Source: an uncultured Prochlorococcus sp. (GTDB lineage: Bacteria; Cyanobacteriota; Cyanobacteriia; PCC-6307; Cyanobiaceae). Taken from it: DNA of 64,000 bases. Of the stretch, positions 42,315 to 51,032 are shown in pieces. Numbering within the stretch: the stretch's first letter is position 1; every line of letters begins with the position of its first letter. The notes beneath the pieces were generated by a model, which was given only the letters and a program-made list of their open reading frames with translations, did not search any database and was not told the DNA's origin. A program made the translations under genes and the position numbers. The stretch covers positions 26,079-90,078 of the forward strand of contig CACJUL010000002.1 of NCBI GenBank assembly GCA_902596585.1, in the 5' to 3' direction.

Positions 42315-43329
42315 GAATTTATATAAGCTTTTTAACTATTCCTTATTAAAGATTTCATTAATTCCATTAATGTTATGGATAATTTCCTCATTAGTTTTTA
42401 TTTTATTGCGAGTTGCTCCTGGTGATCCTGTTGATGCCATACTTGGATCTGGAGCTAATGAGGTTTCAAGGGAAATTCTGAGAAGTAAATTAGGTTTAAA
42501 TGAATCGTTAACAAATCAATATTTTTCTTATATAAATGATATTTTACATTTAAATTTTGGACTATCTCTTAGTACTCAAGAGCCAGTGCTAAATATTATT
42601 CTTAAGTCATTACCGGCAAGTCTTGAACTTGGTTTCTTTTCTATATTGAGTGCAATGCTTATTGGATTCCCAATGGGACTTCTTGGGTTGCGAAATAGAG
42701 GTGGTAAAACTGATTATATTCTGAGAATATTTGGTATTGGAACATATGCGATTCCTCCTTTTTGGGGAGCTATGTTGGCTCAATTATTATTTTCTGTATT
42801 TTTTAATATTTCCCCAATTGGAGGTAGATTTCCAGTCTTTGAGCAACAACCTCAAATTACAGGTTTTTTGGTTTTAGATAGTATTCTTACTAATAACATT
42901 AGTGCTTTAAAAGATAGCCTTTATCATCTTGCACTTCCTTCAGTTACCCTTGGTTTTCTATTAAGTGGTATATTCAGTCGCTCACTTAGGGTGAATTTAG
43001 AAAAGTCTTTAAAAAGTGACTATGTAAATGCTGCTGTATGCAGAGGAATATCGAGAAAAAAAGTTTATTTAAACCATGCTTTACCAAATTCTCTATTGCC
43101 AATCATAACTATATCTGGTTTAACAATAGCTTCATTAGCAGGAGGAGCTCTTTTGTTTGAAGTAACTTTTTCATGGCCAGGTATTGCTTTAAGATTGCAT
43201 GAAGCAATTTCTCAAAGAGACTATACATTGGTTCAAGGCATTGTAATTTTTACCTCTTTACTCATAGTTACTTTGAATCTCTTTGTGGATATATTAATTG
43301 CCTATCTAGATCCAAGAATAGAGTACTAA
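42307..43329 (+). CDS. ABC transporter permease, DppB family
   Basis: 340 aa with six membrane helices and the DppB-type N-terminus FILLRVAPGDPVDAILG. The EAA loop (CRGISRKKVYLNHALPNSLL) is intact, so it should dock to an ATPase. No DppC-type second permease and no ATPase lie beside it; the transporter may be a homodimer with a shared ATPase or recruit subunits from elsewhere. Its stop overlaps the convergent hydrolase stop by 4 bases. Confidence 0.9.
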   Translation: MSRNLYKLFNYSLLKISLIPLMLWIISSLVFILLRVAPGDPVDAILGSGANEVSREILRSKLGLNESLTNQYFSYINDILHLNFGLSLSTQEPVLNIILKSLPASLELGFFSILSAMLIGFPMGLLGLRNRGGKTDYILRIFGIGTYAIPPFWGAMLAQLLFSVFFNISPIGGRFPVFEQQPQITGFLVLDSILTNNISALKDSLYHLALPSVTLGFLLSGIFSRSLRVNLEKSLKSDYVNAAVCRGISRKKVYLNHALPNSLLPIITISGLTIASLAGGALLFEVTFSWPGIALRLHEAISQRDYTLVQGIVIFTSLLIVTLNLFVDILIAYLDPRIEY

Positions 43330-44876
43330 TTTTGAGAAACTTCTTTTATAGTTTCAAGATCCAAAAGATGGAAATTAAGCCCCATTTCATTTTGGTTTTT
43401 AATTACACTTGGAATCTTTTGTTCCTTAATATTTTCTATAAACTCAACTATAAATTTCAAGGATAGATCTTGTATTAAAATTGGATCTGAACCAATAAAA
43501 GATTTATTTATTTTGAAAACATCATTATTTTCTAGGTAACTATTATTTATCCTGATTGGAGAGAAATGACTTGCTCCTTCAATTATTAGAAATCTGTTTG
43601 ATGGATTATTTAAAGCAGAAAAAACGATAAATTGTTCATTCATTAGAGGTGTAATAAGGTCATATGTCCCGCCTACCAATAGAGTTGGTATTTTAATACC
43701 AGCACTATTTTCGTTTGGCCAAACTAAACTTCCAAATGAATTAAAGCCTATAATCGCTTTTGCTTTGTTATTTCTTTTTTTCTCAAAGTACGATATTTCG
43801 TTTAATTGACATTGAAGTAATTTTGATAAATTTGTCACTGCAAAGTCTTTTAAAGCTGAATCACATCTTTCATCAAGTTGATTTGTTGGTTTATTGCCCT
43901 CATATAACAGTGCTATTAAAGCACCAAGTGAATGCCCCATTAATATATATGAATCATTGGCTAAGTCAAATTCCCCATTTTGATGAGCCTTCAATACAGC
44001 ATCTAAATCTTTAACTCTATTTAAGAAAAAATCTGCACTGCCTGGTATTGCTTCCTTACCATCAAGTATTTCTCTAAATGCCTTTAAATTACTTCCTCTA
44101 TGATCTATAAATACTATTGGCCATCCTCTTTTAGTTAATTCTTTTCCGATCCATTTGAAATTTTTAATTTCGCCTCCAAGTCCAGGCATAAAAACTATCA
44201 GCTCTCTTTTTTCATCTGATTTTTTGTTTTTCCATAATTCAATTTCAAATGGTTTTACTCGGTGAGGTGCATAAATTTTTTTATTTATCTTTATAAGTTC
44301 AGAATTTAAATTTTTTTTAATGTTTTTGAAAGGCTCCTTATTAGTTTTCTCAAGATTATTTAATTTAGAAATGAGATCTTGTTGCATTGCTAATTCATTT
44401 TTCCAAAATGAAATTATTAAGATTAAATTATCAATATCTAAAGAAATTTCTTCTGAAGGTAGTGCTTTAATGATATCTAAAGTTGAAACTTCTTTTTTGT
44501 CTTCTAATAAACTTTCTATGGTGTTGTAAATTTCTATTCCATTATTGTCATCTGGAACTTTAATGGTTTTGCTTAATTCTGTAAGAATTTCACGCCCTAT
44601 CCAACTCCTTAATACTTCTCTGTTTAGTCCTTCTTCCTTAAAAACTGGAAATTCTAAAAATTTTGATAATTCAAGAACTTTTATAAATCCATTTTTCTTT
44701 AACCAATCTATTAATTCTGTTGAATCTTCTTTATATTTTTCTAATTTTGATAATTGTTCTATAGTAAGAGGGATTTTCATCTCTTCAAACTCAATATTTA
44801 TCTTTTCAGCAGCCTTGGAAACATTATCAGAAAATAAACCACAAAAACTTAAAAAAATGATAAAAATGTATTTCAT
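43326..44876 (-). CDS. exported alpha/beta hydrolase with DUF1400-like N-terminus
   Basis: 516 aa. Signal peptide (residues 1-22, ending SKAAEK region), then a helical N-terminal part resembling the DUF1400 region found before cyanobacterial alpha/beta hydrolases (EEMKIPLTIEQLSKLEKYKE). The hydrolase has VFMPGLGGE, the elbow LMGHSLGALIALL, Asp in GGTYDLITP and His in EGASHFSP. Likely periplasmic or lumenal; substrate unknown. Its ATG is separated by 2 bases from the divergent MFS start. Confidence 0.8.
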   Translation of the reverse strand: MKYIFIIFLSFCGLFSDNVSKAAEKINIEFEEMKIPLTIEQLSKLEKYKEDSTELIDWLKKNGFIKVLELSKFLEFPVFKEEGLNREVLRSWIGREILTELSKTIKVPDDNNGIEIYNTIESLLEDKKEVSTLDIIKALPSEEISLDIDNLILIISFWKNELAMQQDLISKLNNLEKTNKEPFKNIKKNLNSELIKINKKIYAPHRVKPFEIELWKNKKSDEKRELIVFMPGLGGEIKNFKWIGKELTKRGWPIVFIDHRGSNLKAFREILDGKEAIPGSADFFLNRVKDLDAVLKAHQNGEFDLANDSYILMGHSLGALIALLYEGNKPTNQLDERCDSALKDFAVTNLSKLLQCQLNEISYFEKKRNNKAKAIIGFNSFGSLVWPNENSAGIKIPTLLVGGTYDLITPLMNEQFIVFSALNNPSNRFLIIEGASHFSPIRINNSYLENNDVFKINKSFIGSDPILIQDLSLKFIVEFIENIKEQKIPSVIKNQNEMGLNFHLLDLETIKEVSQN

Positions 44877-44878
44877 TT

Positions 44879-46108
44879 GTGACTATTCCAAATAATTTTC
44901 AAATTAGCAAAAATTGGTGGATTCAATTTCCATATTCGTTGAGGTTAATAACCAAAATAAGATTTTATGCTTCATTTGGAGCTGGAGGTGTGATTTATTT
45001 AACATCACTTATTTTTAATAATATTGGATTATCGGCAACAGATATAGGCTTAGGATTCACCATATCAGCGATAATAGGTACCTTAACAAGATTCTTGACA
45101 GGTAATTATCTTAATAAAACAGGCGAGATACAATTCCCATTGATTACTTCATCAATACTCAGTATTGCTGCAAGTATATTCCTAATTTTTACAAGAGATA
45201 CTTTTCTTTATATGATTGGTCAATCTTTTGTTGGTGCTGCTGCAGGTATATATTGGCCAGCTGCTGAGTTTGGAGTACCCTTTTTTTGCCACCGAATTGA
45301 GACAAGGAAAGCTTATGCTCTCGTAAGAAGTTCTGAAGCTTTGGGAATATTTCTAGGGGTATTTTTAGGGGGACTTATGAATAATTATGTGTTTCCCAAA
45401 TCAATATTTGTAAATGATATATTTTGCATGTTTATTATCATCTTTTTAATTTCGAAAAATTATTCTTACATCAAAAGTAAATTAGAAAACTTCCAGAAAA
45501 AAATATTGAATCCAATTGAACAGAAACAATCGAAATGGAATAAAAATTCTTTAATAATAATTTTATCTATCTTATTGATTACTACCTCCTTAGCTTTGAT
45601 TCAAGTTACTTTGCCTTTGGACCTTGTCAAAGGGGGAGTATATAGGAATTCATTAAGTAAAGAAATAACTAGCCTTATAATATCTATTCAGCTAATTTTA
45701 TTATTGTTTTTACAATGGCCCATTGGGTCCTGGGTATCAAAGAAAGGTAGATTATTTGGTTTGAAATTCAGCTTGATAAACTTTTCTTTTGCATCATTTT
45801 TATTATTTATTTCAAGTTATTTAACTATTCCTGCTTTCTATTTGATTTCTTTTGCATTGATATTAATTAGTTTAGCTACCGCTTCATTCCTTCCAACTTC
45901 GACAGATGTTGTTTTCAGAATTGCTCCTTTAAACAAAAAAGGTTTTGCACTTGCTCTCTTATCACAATGTTTCGCTATGGGTTATTTTGTTGGACCATTT
46001 ATTTCAGGCCTAATATTAGATTTTTTGGGTTACGCTTCAACAATATGGTTATCTATTTCAAGTTGTTGTCTTATTCTTTATATAATTATTTTTAGGAAAA
46101 TTTTTTAA
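44879..46108 (+). CDS. major facilitator superfamily transporter
   Basis: 409 aa, about twelve membrane helices. Residues 34-60 (FGAGGVIYLTSLIFNNIGLSA) and the A-motif-like GNYLNKTGE are MFS features; the second half starts around residue 220 after a charged loop. Substrate unknown. GTG start at 44879, 2 bases from the start of the divergent gene; no other start occurs before helix 1. Stop overlaps that of the convergent DUF2834 gene by 4 bases. Confidence 0.85.
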   Translation: MTIPNNFQISKNWWIQFPYSLRLITKIRFYASFGAGGVIYLTSLIFNNIGLSATDIGLGFTISAIIGTLTRFLTGNYLNKTGEIQFPLITSSILSIAASIFLIFTRDTFLYMIGQSFVGAAAGIYWPAAEFGVPFFCHRIETRKAYALVRSSEALGIFLGVFLGGLMNNYVFPKSIFVNDIFCMFIIIFLISKNYSYIKSKLENFQKKILNPIEQKQSKWNKNSLIIILSILLITTSLALIQVTLPLDLVKGGVYRNSLSKEITSLIISIQLILLLFLQWPIGSWVSKKGRLFGLKFSLINFSFASFLLFISSYLTIPAFYLISFALILISLATASFLPTSTDVVFRIAPLNKKGFALALLSQCFAMGYFVGPFISGLILDFLGYASTIWLSISSCCLILYIIIFRKIF

Positions 46109-46476
46109 TTATTCTTTTCCAATTCTATAATTCGTCTCTCTCTTAGAAATAAGAAAAAAGGTGCTGAAAATGCAAATGCAATTAGAAAGGTTCCAATATA
46201 TACAATCCACATGTTCTTCATATCCAATTTCCTTGATTCATTTACTATCCATACAAAAATGGCACTAGCTCCTATTAATAAGTCTCTAGAAATTGACTGA
46301 GCTGCAGGGTTCACATTCGCTAAGGCAATGAAGTTATTGATATCAAAACTATTCCCATATTCCTTAGCAAATTCAAAATTTGCCATCATTGGAAGGACAG
46401 CACCTAAAATTGATAGAAAAAGGTAAAGAAAAGATAGTATTTGTTTATTATCTTTTAAAATGTTAAATGAATTCAC
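46105..46476 (-). CDS. DUF2834-like membrane protein
   Basis: 123 aa with three hydrophobic segments. The arrangement LYLFLSILGAVLPMMANFEF and a terminal FAFSAPFFLFLRERRI fits DUF2834 proteins found in cyanobacteria. Function unknown. Confidence 0.65.
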   Translation of the reverse strand: MNSFNILKDNKQILSFLYLFLSILGAVLPMMANFEFAKEYGNSFDINNFIALANVNPAAQSISRDLLIGASAIFVWIVNESRKLDMKNMWIVYIGTFLIAFAFSAPFFLFLRERRIIELEKNN

Positions 46477-46516
46477 TTGTCAAAAATATTTTTTTAATAA
46501 TAGTATCTAAAGGCTT

Positions 46517-47371
46517 ATGGTTGTTCAAAAGTATAATAAATTTGAAGACTATAAACATAAGAAAGGAAATTTAAATTTTGCTGTAATAGGACATGTAGAG
46601 TGGATAAATTTTTTGAAAGTTGATCAATTACCAATACCAGGAGTTATTTCTCATTCTAAAAAATCACATGAATATCCAGCAGGGGGAGGCTCTATTATCG
46701 CGAAAACTCTCTCCGAATTGACTTTAAATCAAATTCATTTTTTTACTGCATTAGGTAATGATGATTATGGAAAAAAATGCTTCAATATCCTCTCAAATAT
46801 GGGAATAAAGGTGCATGTAGCATGGCGTGATAAACCCACTAGAAGAGGATTTAGTTTAATTGACTCTCATAGTGAAAGAGCAATTACAGTCATAGGTCAA
46901 AGGTTAGCTCCAAAACATAAAGACAACTTAGAATGGAATATTTTAAAAAAAATGGACGGAATTTTTATTACTGCATCTGATTCAGAGATTTTTAAAATAG
47001 CTAGATCAGCTTCAATACTTTGTACAACTCCAAGAGCGGGATTAGATATAATAAATAAATCAAATGTACTATTAGATGGATTAATAGGTAGTAATCTTGA
47101 TCCGGGAGAAGTTTTTTCTCTCTCTGAATTGTCCGTACTACCTAAGTACACTATTAAAACTGAAGGAGAGAAGGGAGGAATTATATTCCCAGGAGGTAGA
47201 TACAAGGCTCTTAAAAACAAAAAACCTAAAGTCGATTCTTACGGATGCGGTGACTCTTTTGCTGCTGGTATCCTTTATGGAATGGCATCTAAATGGGATA
47301 TAGATAAAACTTTAAATCTTGCTAAAATAAAAGGCAGAAATGCTAGTGAATTTTTTGGACCATATACATAA
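46517..47371 (+). CDS. PfkB family carbohydrate kinase
   Basis: 284 aa ribokinase-type kinase. The catalytic block YGCGDSFAAGILYGM holds the base Asp; the N-terminal GGGSIIAKTLSEL is the substrate-binding glycine motif. Substrate (a sugar or nucleoside) is not determinable. Confidence 0.88.
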   Translation: MVVQKYNKFEDYKHKKGNLNFAVIGHVEWINFLKVDQLPIPGVISHSKKSHEYPAGGGSIIAKTLSELTLNQIHFFTALGNDDYGKKCFNILSNMGIKVHVAWRDKPTRRGFSLIDSHSERAITVIGQRLAPKHKDNLEWNILKKMDGIFITASDSEIFKIARSASILCTTPRAGLDIINKSNVLLDGLIGSNLDPGEVFSLSELSVLPKYTIKTEGEKGGIIFPGGRYKALKNKKPKVDSYGCGDSFAAGILYGMASKWDIDKTLNLAKIKGRNASEFFGPYT

Positions 47372-47400
47372 AAATATTTAAAAAGGTAATTTAAGTATTT

Positions 47401-47592
47401 ATGAATAACTTAGATAATAAAAATAAAAATGTTTTGGTAGAAAACCTCATTATTTTCTTTTTGTTTACTATTTTTTTGGTTTTTCAATCTTTGAAAACTT
47501 TATCTAGAATTTTTACTTATGGAATTTTAAAAAAAGAAATATTAACAACGAAAAGTAACTTAGGCGTTGATATAAAAATAAAAATTAAATAG
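47401..47592 (+). CDS. small membrane protein, hypothetical
   Basis: 63 aa with one hydrophobic helix (IIFFLFTIFLVFQ) and a basic C-terminus. Not recognised. Paired in tandem, 3 bases apart, with another small membrane-anchored protein. Confidence 0.5.
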   Translation: MNNLDNKNKNVLVENLIIFFLFTIFLVFQSLKTLSRIFTYGILKKEILTTKSNLGVDIKIKIK

Positions 47593-47595
47593 TTA

Positions 47596-47949
47596 ATGAA
47601 CAAATTTTTAGTAATTTTAATTTTTGGAATTATCTTTTTTGGATATAAAATAATTTATCTTAAAAAATCAAAAAACATTAAATTAAATAAATTTAAAAAT
47701 AAAATGCAGAGTACAAAATCAAATATTGAGAGAATTTTCATTAGAGAGGAAGAAAAAACCTTTTCAAACCCTAATATTAATATTTGCATTGGAAGTTTTG
47801 ATAACGAAATTAATATAAATAGAAAATCTAATATTCATAGAGCGAGATTATCTAAATTTAAAAAATCTAAATTAAATGGTGAAATGATATTTCAAGACGA
47901 TGAACAAAGGATTTATAAATTTAATAATGGTAGGAAAGTTTACTTATGA
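47596..47949 (+). CDS. small membrane-anchored basic protein, hypothetical
   Basis: 117 aa: one N-terminal helix (FLVILIFGIIFFGYKIIYL) followed by a lysine/asparagine-rich soluble region. Not recognised. Follows the preceding small gene by 3 bases. Confidence 0.5.
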   Translation: MNKFLVILIFGIIFFGYKIIYLKKSKNIKLNKFKNKMQSTKSNIERIFIREEEKTFSNPNINICIGSFDNEININRKSNIHRARLSKFKKSKLNGEMIFQDDEQRIYKFNNGRKVYL

Positions 47950-47958
47950 TTTTTATTG

Positions 47959-48477
47959 CTAACTACACTCAAGACTTTCTCTTGTTGAAACTCCTGTTGT
48001 TGGATTGATCCCATCAGCAATTTCACAAAGATTTCTTTGGTCTTCGCTGTCAAGAATGGCATAAGAAAAATCTGCTCCTTCTATTTGAGCTCCTGCAAAA
48101 CTACTGCCTGATGCGATCATGTTTATTAAAACAGCATTTCTAAGATCTGTTTTTTGGAAATTAACTCGATCAGAAAGAGTATCAGTCAGGTCGATTCCAT
48201 TTAAATTGGAACCTTTTAAATCAGATAGGGTTAATGTAGTCCCATGTAAATCAACATCACTAAAATCTGCGTCTCTTGCGACTGCTCCAGCTATAGAAGA
48301 TAAATGAAGATCCTCCCCATGGAAATCAAATCCTGTAATATTTGATCTTACATAACTTGGAACTTCATCTCCTTCTCCCTTGACAGCAACATTTGCACCA
48401 GCAAAAACTGGAGATGATAAAACCAAGAAAGAAAAAGTTATGCTTAAAAGATATTTTAAAAAACTAAAAAATTTCAT
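47959..48477 (-). CDS. exported pentapeptide-repeat protein
   Basis: 172 aa. Signal peptide with cleavage expected after VFA (residue 26), then pentapeptide repeats of the A(D/N)LXX type from about residue 50 to 140 (DFSDVDLHGTTLTLSDLKGS). A C-terminal pair of Cys (LCEIADG and the final CS) may form a disulfide. Likely in the thylakoid lumen or periplasm, as for other cyanobacterial members; function unknown. Confidence 0.85.
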   Translation of the reverse strand: MKFFSFLKYLLSITFSFLVLSSPVFAGANVAVKGEGDEVPSYVRSNITGFDFHGEDLHLSSIAGAVARDADFSDVDLHGTTLTLSDLKGSNLNGIDLTDTLSDRVNFQKTDLRNAVLINMIASGSSFAGAQIEGADFSYAILDSEDQRNLCEIADGINPTTGVSTRESLECS

Positions 48478-48560
48478 ATTTAAAAATTTGAATAATTTTA
48501 TTTTATAACAATTAGATAATTTTTAAAATTGATGTATAAATTTGGAAGTCCTTTTTAAGA

Positions 48561-49082
48561 TTATTTAATACTATAAATTTTAAATTTAGGCTCTAAATTA
48601 GTTATACAATCTAGAAGTTTTTTGTTATCTTTGCTATTCGTAACCTTGAATTCAGATTCGACAGTACCCCCTTTATCTCTAATGGCTTGATTTAAAACTA
48701 TTGAACCTTTTTCGTCAGATACTGATCTATGAAAAGTTCCTCTAGGTATTCTTAGAATGGAACCGCAAGATTCTAATCTAACCTTATAAAAAGGATAATC
48801 CCAACCAAAATTAACAAGAAAAAATGTTCTACCACCAGAGATCGCTAATAGATTATCTTCTTGATTGTGATGTATGTAAAATTGCCAATTGTTAAAATCT
48901 TCATCATTTGGCGGACTAACTGCGGGCCCACTGTGAATAACTAGATCTCTGTAATTTGATTCATTAATACTAATATCAAAGAATCTGACATCTTTTGTAT
49001 CGCGAAATTTTTCATAACTTATCAATTCAAACATTTTTGATTTATTTGATTTGATTACTGGAATTTCTAAACTTGAATTCAA
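48561..49082 (-). CDS. cupin-like conserved protein
   Basis: 173 aa. The segment WQFYIHHNQEDNLLAISG and later LRIPRGTFHRSVSD have the cupin spacing of His/Glu and a C-terminal His, and could bind a metal, but the match is partial. No neighbour in the same transcript explains it. Confidence 0.6.
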   Translation of the reverse strand: MNSSLEIPVIKSNKSKMFELISYEKFRDTKDVRFFDISINESNYRDLVIHSGPAVSPPNDEDFNNWQFYIHHNQEDNLLAISGGRTFFLVNFGWDYPFYKVRLESCGSILRIPRGTFHRSVSDEKGSIVLNQAIRDKGGTVESEFKVTNSKDNKKLLDCITNLEPKFKIYSIK

Positions 49083-49220
49083 TTTTCTTTAAAGATTAAA
49101 CAAATGAAACCAGATATACATCTCCTTGAACGTATCAATTAACACTAAAAAGGAAACATATTTTTATTTATCCTTTCTTCTTATTTTTGGGAGGTTAAAT
49201 ATAATTATATTTTTGAAGTT

Positions 49221-50078
49221 TTATTTGATTTCAATAAGATTGATTTTCCATGATAAAGAATTTTCTAGATTATTTTTCCCTATAAAATTTCCTGTAATTA
49301 CAGAAGTTAAATTAGATTTGGAAGAGGATACTAATGTTAAATATCTTTCGTCTATTAATCCTTTTCCGCTTGGATCAAAACCTCTCCAACCTGCACCTGG
49401 AATATATAACTCAGCCCAAGCATGTAAATCCAACTCAGAAGGTAAAGGATCTTCGAAATGATAACCACTTACAAACCTGCTTGGGATACCAATAGATCTA
49501 CAAGCTTCAACCATCAGCATTGCCAAATCTCTGCATGAACCTATTCGTTCTCTAAGTGTTCTGCTAGCCGGCCATGCTGGACCTGTGTGTCTTTTAGTAT
49601 ATTTAACCCGATCCTGAATGATCTCTATTAGCTGGTAGGTAAATGATAAGGCGTTATTAATGCTTCCTGCTAAGGCTTCTTGGGCAAGTTCTACGGCAGA
49701 GGGATCGTGTTGTCCATTTGGCATCCAACCCTCTAATGCTCCCTGTAAATCCCTATTAATAATGCTTCTGCAAAAAGGTAATGTTAAATCTCTATTTTTA
49801 ATCCCATCAATAATGTTTGGATGCTTAATAGTTTCAACTTCGCTAATTGATTCAATAATTAAATTATCTGTTAATCCATTGAATCTGATTCTATTAATCT
49901 CTTCTCCGCTGGCAGCAAGTAATGGATAAATAATTTCTGGTTCTGGGGTAATTTTTAATTCATAATTCTTTAGCTTTTGGAATCCATTTGACCTTGGCTT
50001 TATACATAATCTATGCTCGCCTAATTGAACAGGGTCTTCGTATTTATATTCAAGTTTGTGAGTGTATTTAATTTTCAT
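49221..50078 (-). CDS. transglutaminase-like domain protein
   Basis: 285 aa. N-terminal bacterial transglutaminase-like beta domain (YKYEDPVQLGEHRLCIKPRS) followed by a papain-like core with Cys in RIGSCRDLAMLMVEACRSIG, His in SELDLHAWAELYIPG and Asp in GFDPS. Third gene of the operon with the alpha-E and ATP-grasp proteins; the trio recurs in many bacteria and probably modifies or degrades a peptide, details unknown. Confidence 0.9.
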   Translation of the reverse strand: MKIKYTHKLEYKYEDPVQLGEHRLCIKPRSNGFQKLKNYELKITPEPEIIYPLLAASGEEINRIRFNGLTDNLIIESISEVETIKHPNIIDGIKNRDLTLPFCRSIINRDLQGALEGWMPNGQHDPSAVELAQEALAGSINNALSFTYQLIEIIQDRVKYTKRHTGPAWPASRTLRERIGSCRDLAMLMVEACRSIGIPSRFVSGYHFEDPLPSELDLHAWAELYIPGAGWRGFDPSGKGLIDERYLTLVSSSKSNLTSVITGNFIGKNNLENSLSWKINLIEIK

Positions 50079-50089
50079 TAATAAACTTT

Positions 50090-51031
50090 TTAATTAATAA
50101 AATATTTTTCTTGAATGAGGTCATTTAATTTATTTAAATCAATTTGCAAGGAATCTATTGCCTCATGCAAACCATCGTTGATTATATCTTCAATTCTGAT
50201 AAAACTCCACTTTGCTTTAAGCAAACCTCTCATGCATTCCAATTCCGAAGGATTTTCTGGAGGTGGTGAGGTATCTATCATTTTAAGAATGTTGCTTATC
50301 CCATCAAGACAGTATCTTACTGATCTTGGAAAAATTGGATCAAGTAAAAGAAATCTCGCAACTGAATTAGGCTTTATAGAATTTTGCTCTGCTTTCCTAA
50401 ACATTTGATAAGCTCCAGCTGAACGTAAAAGTGCAATCCATTGCAGCTCATCAAGAACGCCTCCAAGCTCATCTAAGCTGGGTAGAAGTAAATAATATTT
50501 AACATCTAAAATTCTTGATGTTTTGTCAGCTCTTTCGATTAATCTTCCAAGAATGCTAAATCTCCAAGCAAGGTCTTTGCTAAGAGTCGCATCTGTTATG
50601 CCGTAAAAAAGCTGACATTCCCTCCTTATTTCACTTAATTGTTCTTGTCTTGGTTTATTCCATATTGCCTCTCCTTCTTGCAAATTCCAATATAAAATAT
50701 TAATTTGTTCCCACATTTCTGTGGTCATGACATCCCTTATTTGTCTCGCATTTTCTCTTGCCATTTGAATGCAAGAAATTATGCTGTTTGGGTTTAAACG
50801 ATCTCTTATTAAAAAATTAATAACGTCATCAGGTTTTTTTTCTGGGAATCTTTTATCAAAAGATTCTCTGTCACTTGAAGCATCAATTAATGGGAGCCAA
50901 GGTTCTGCACTTCCCGGGGGACAATCTAATGACATTGCTTCACTTACTTCCACGAAACGAGATATGTTTTCTGCACGTTCTAAATAACGATTGATCCAAT
51001 AAAGAGATTCTGCTACACGACTTAAAAGCAT
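50090..51031 (-). CDS. alpha-E domain protein (DUF403)
   Basis: 313 aa all-helical protein. MLLSRVAESLYWINRYLERAEN at the N-terminus is the alpha-E signature. The family is always linked to circularly permuted ATP-grasp and transglutaminase genes, as here (1 and 11-base gaps). Confidence 0.92.
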   Translation of the reverse strand: MLLSRVAESLYWINRYLERAENISRFVEVSEAMSLDCPPGSAEPWLPLIDASSDRESFDKRFPEKKPDDVINFLIRDRLNPNSIISCIQMARENARQIRDVMTTEMWEQINILYWNLQEGEAIWNKPRQEQLSEIRRECQLFYGITDATLSKDLAWRFSILGRLIERADKTSRILDVKYYLLLPSLDELGGVLDELQWIALLRSAGAYQMFRKAEQNSIKPNSVARFLLLDPIFPRSVRYCLDGISNILKMIDTSPPPENPSELECMRGLLKAKWSFIRIEDIINDGLHEAIDSLQIDLNKLNDLIQEKYFIN

Positions 51032-51032
51032 A

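Noticed and set aside
49126..49461. 111-codon plus-strand frame at the end of the transglutaminase gene
   Set aside because: Mostly antisense to a conserved enzyme; no ribosome-binding site and no recognisable protein.
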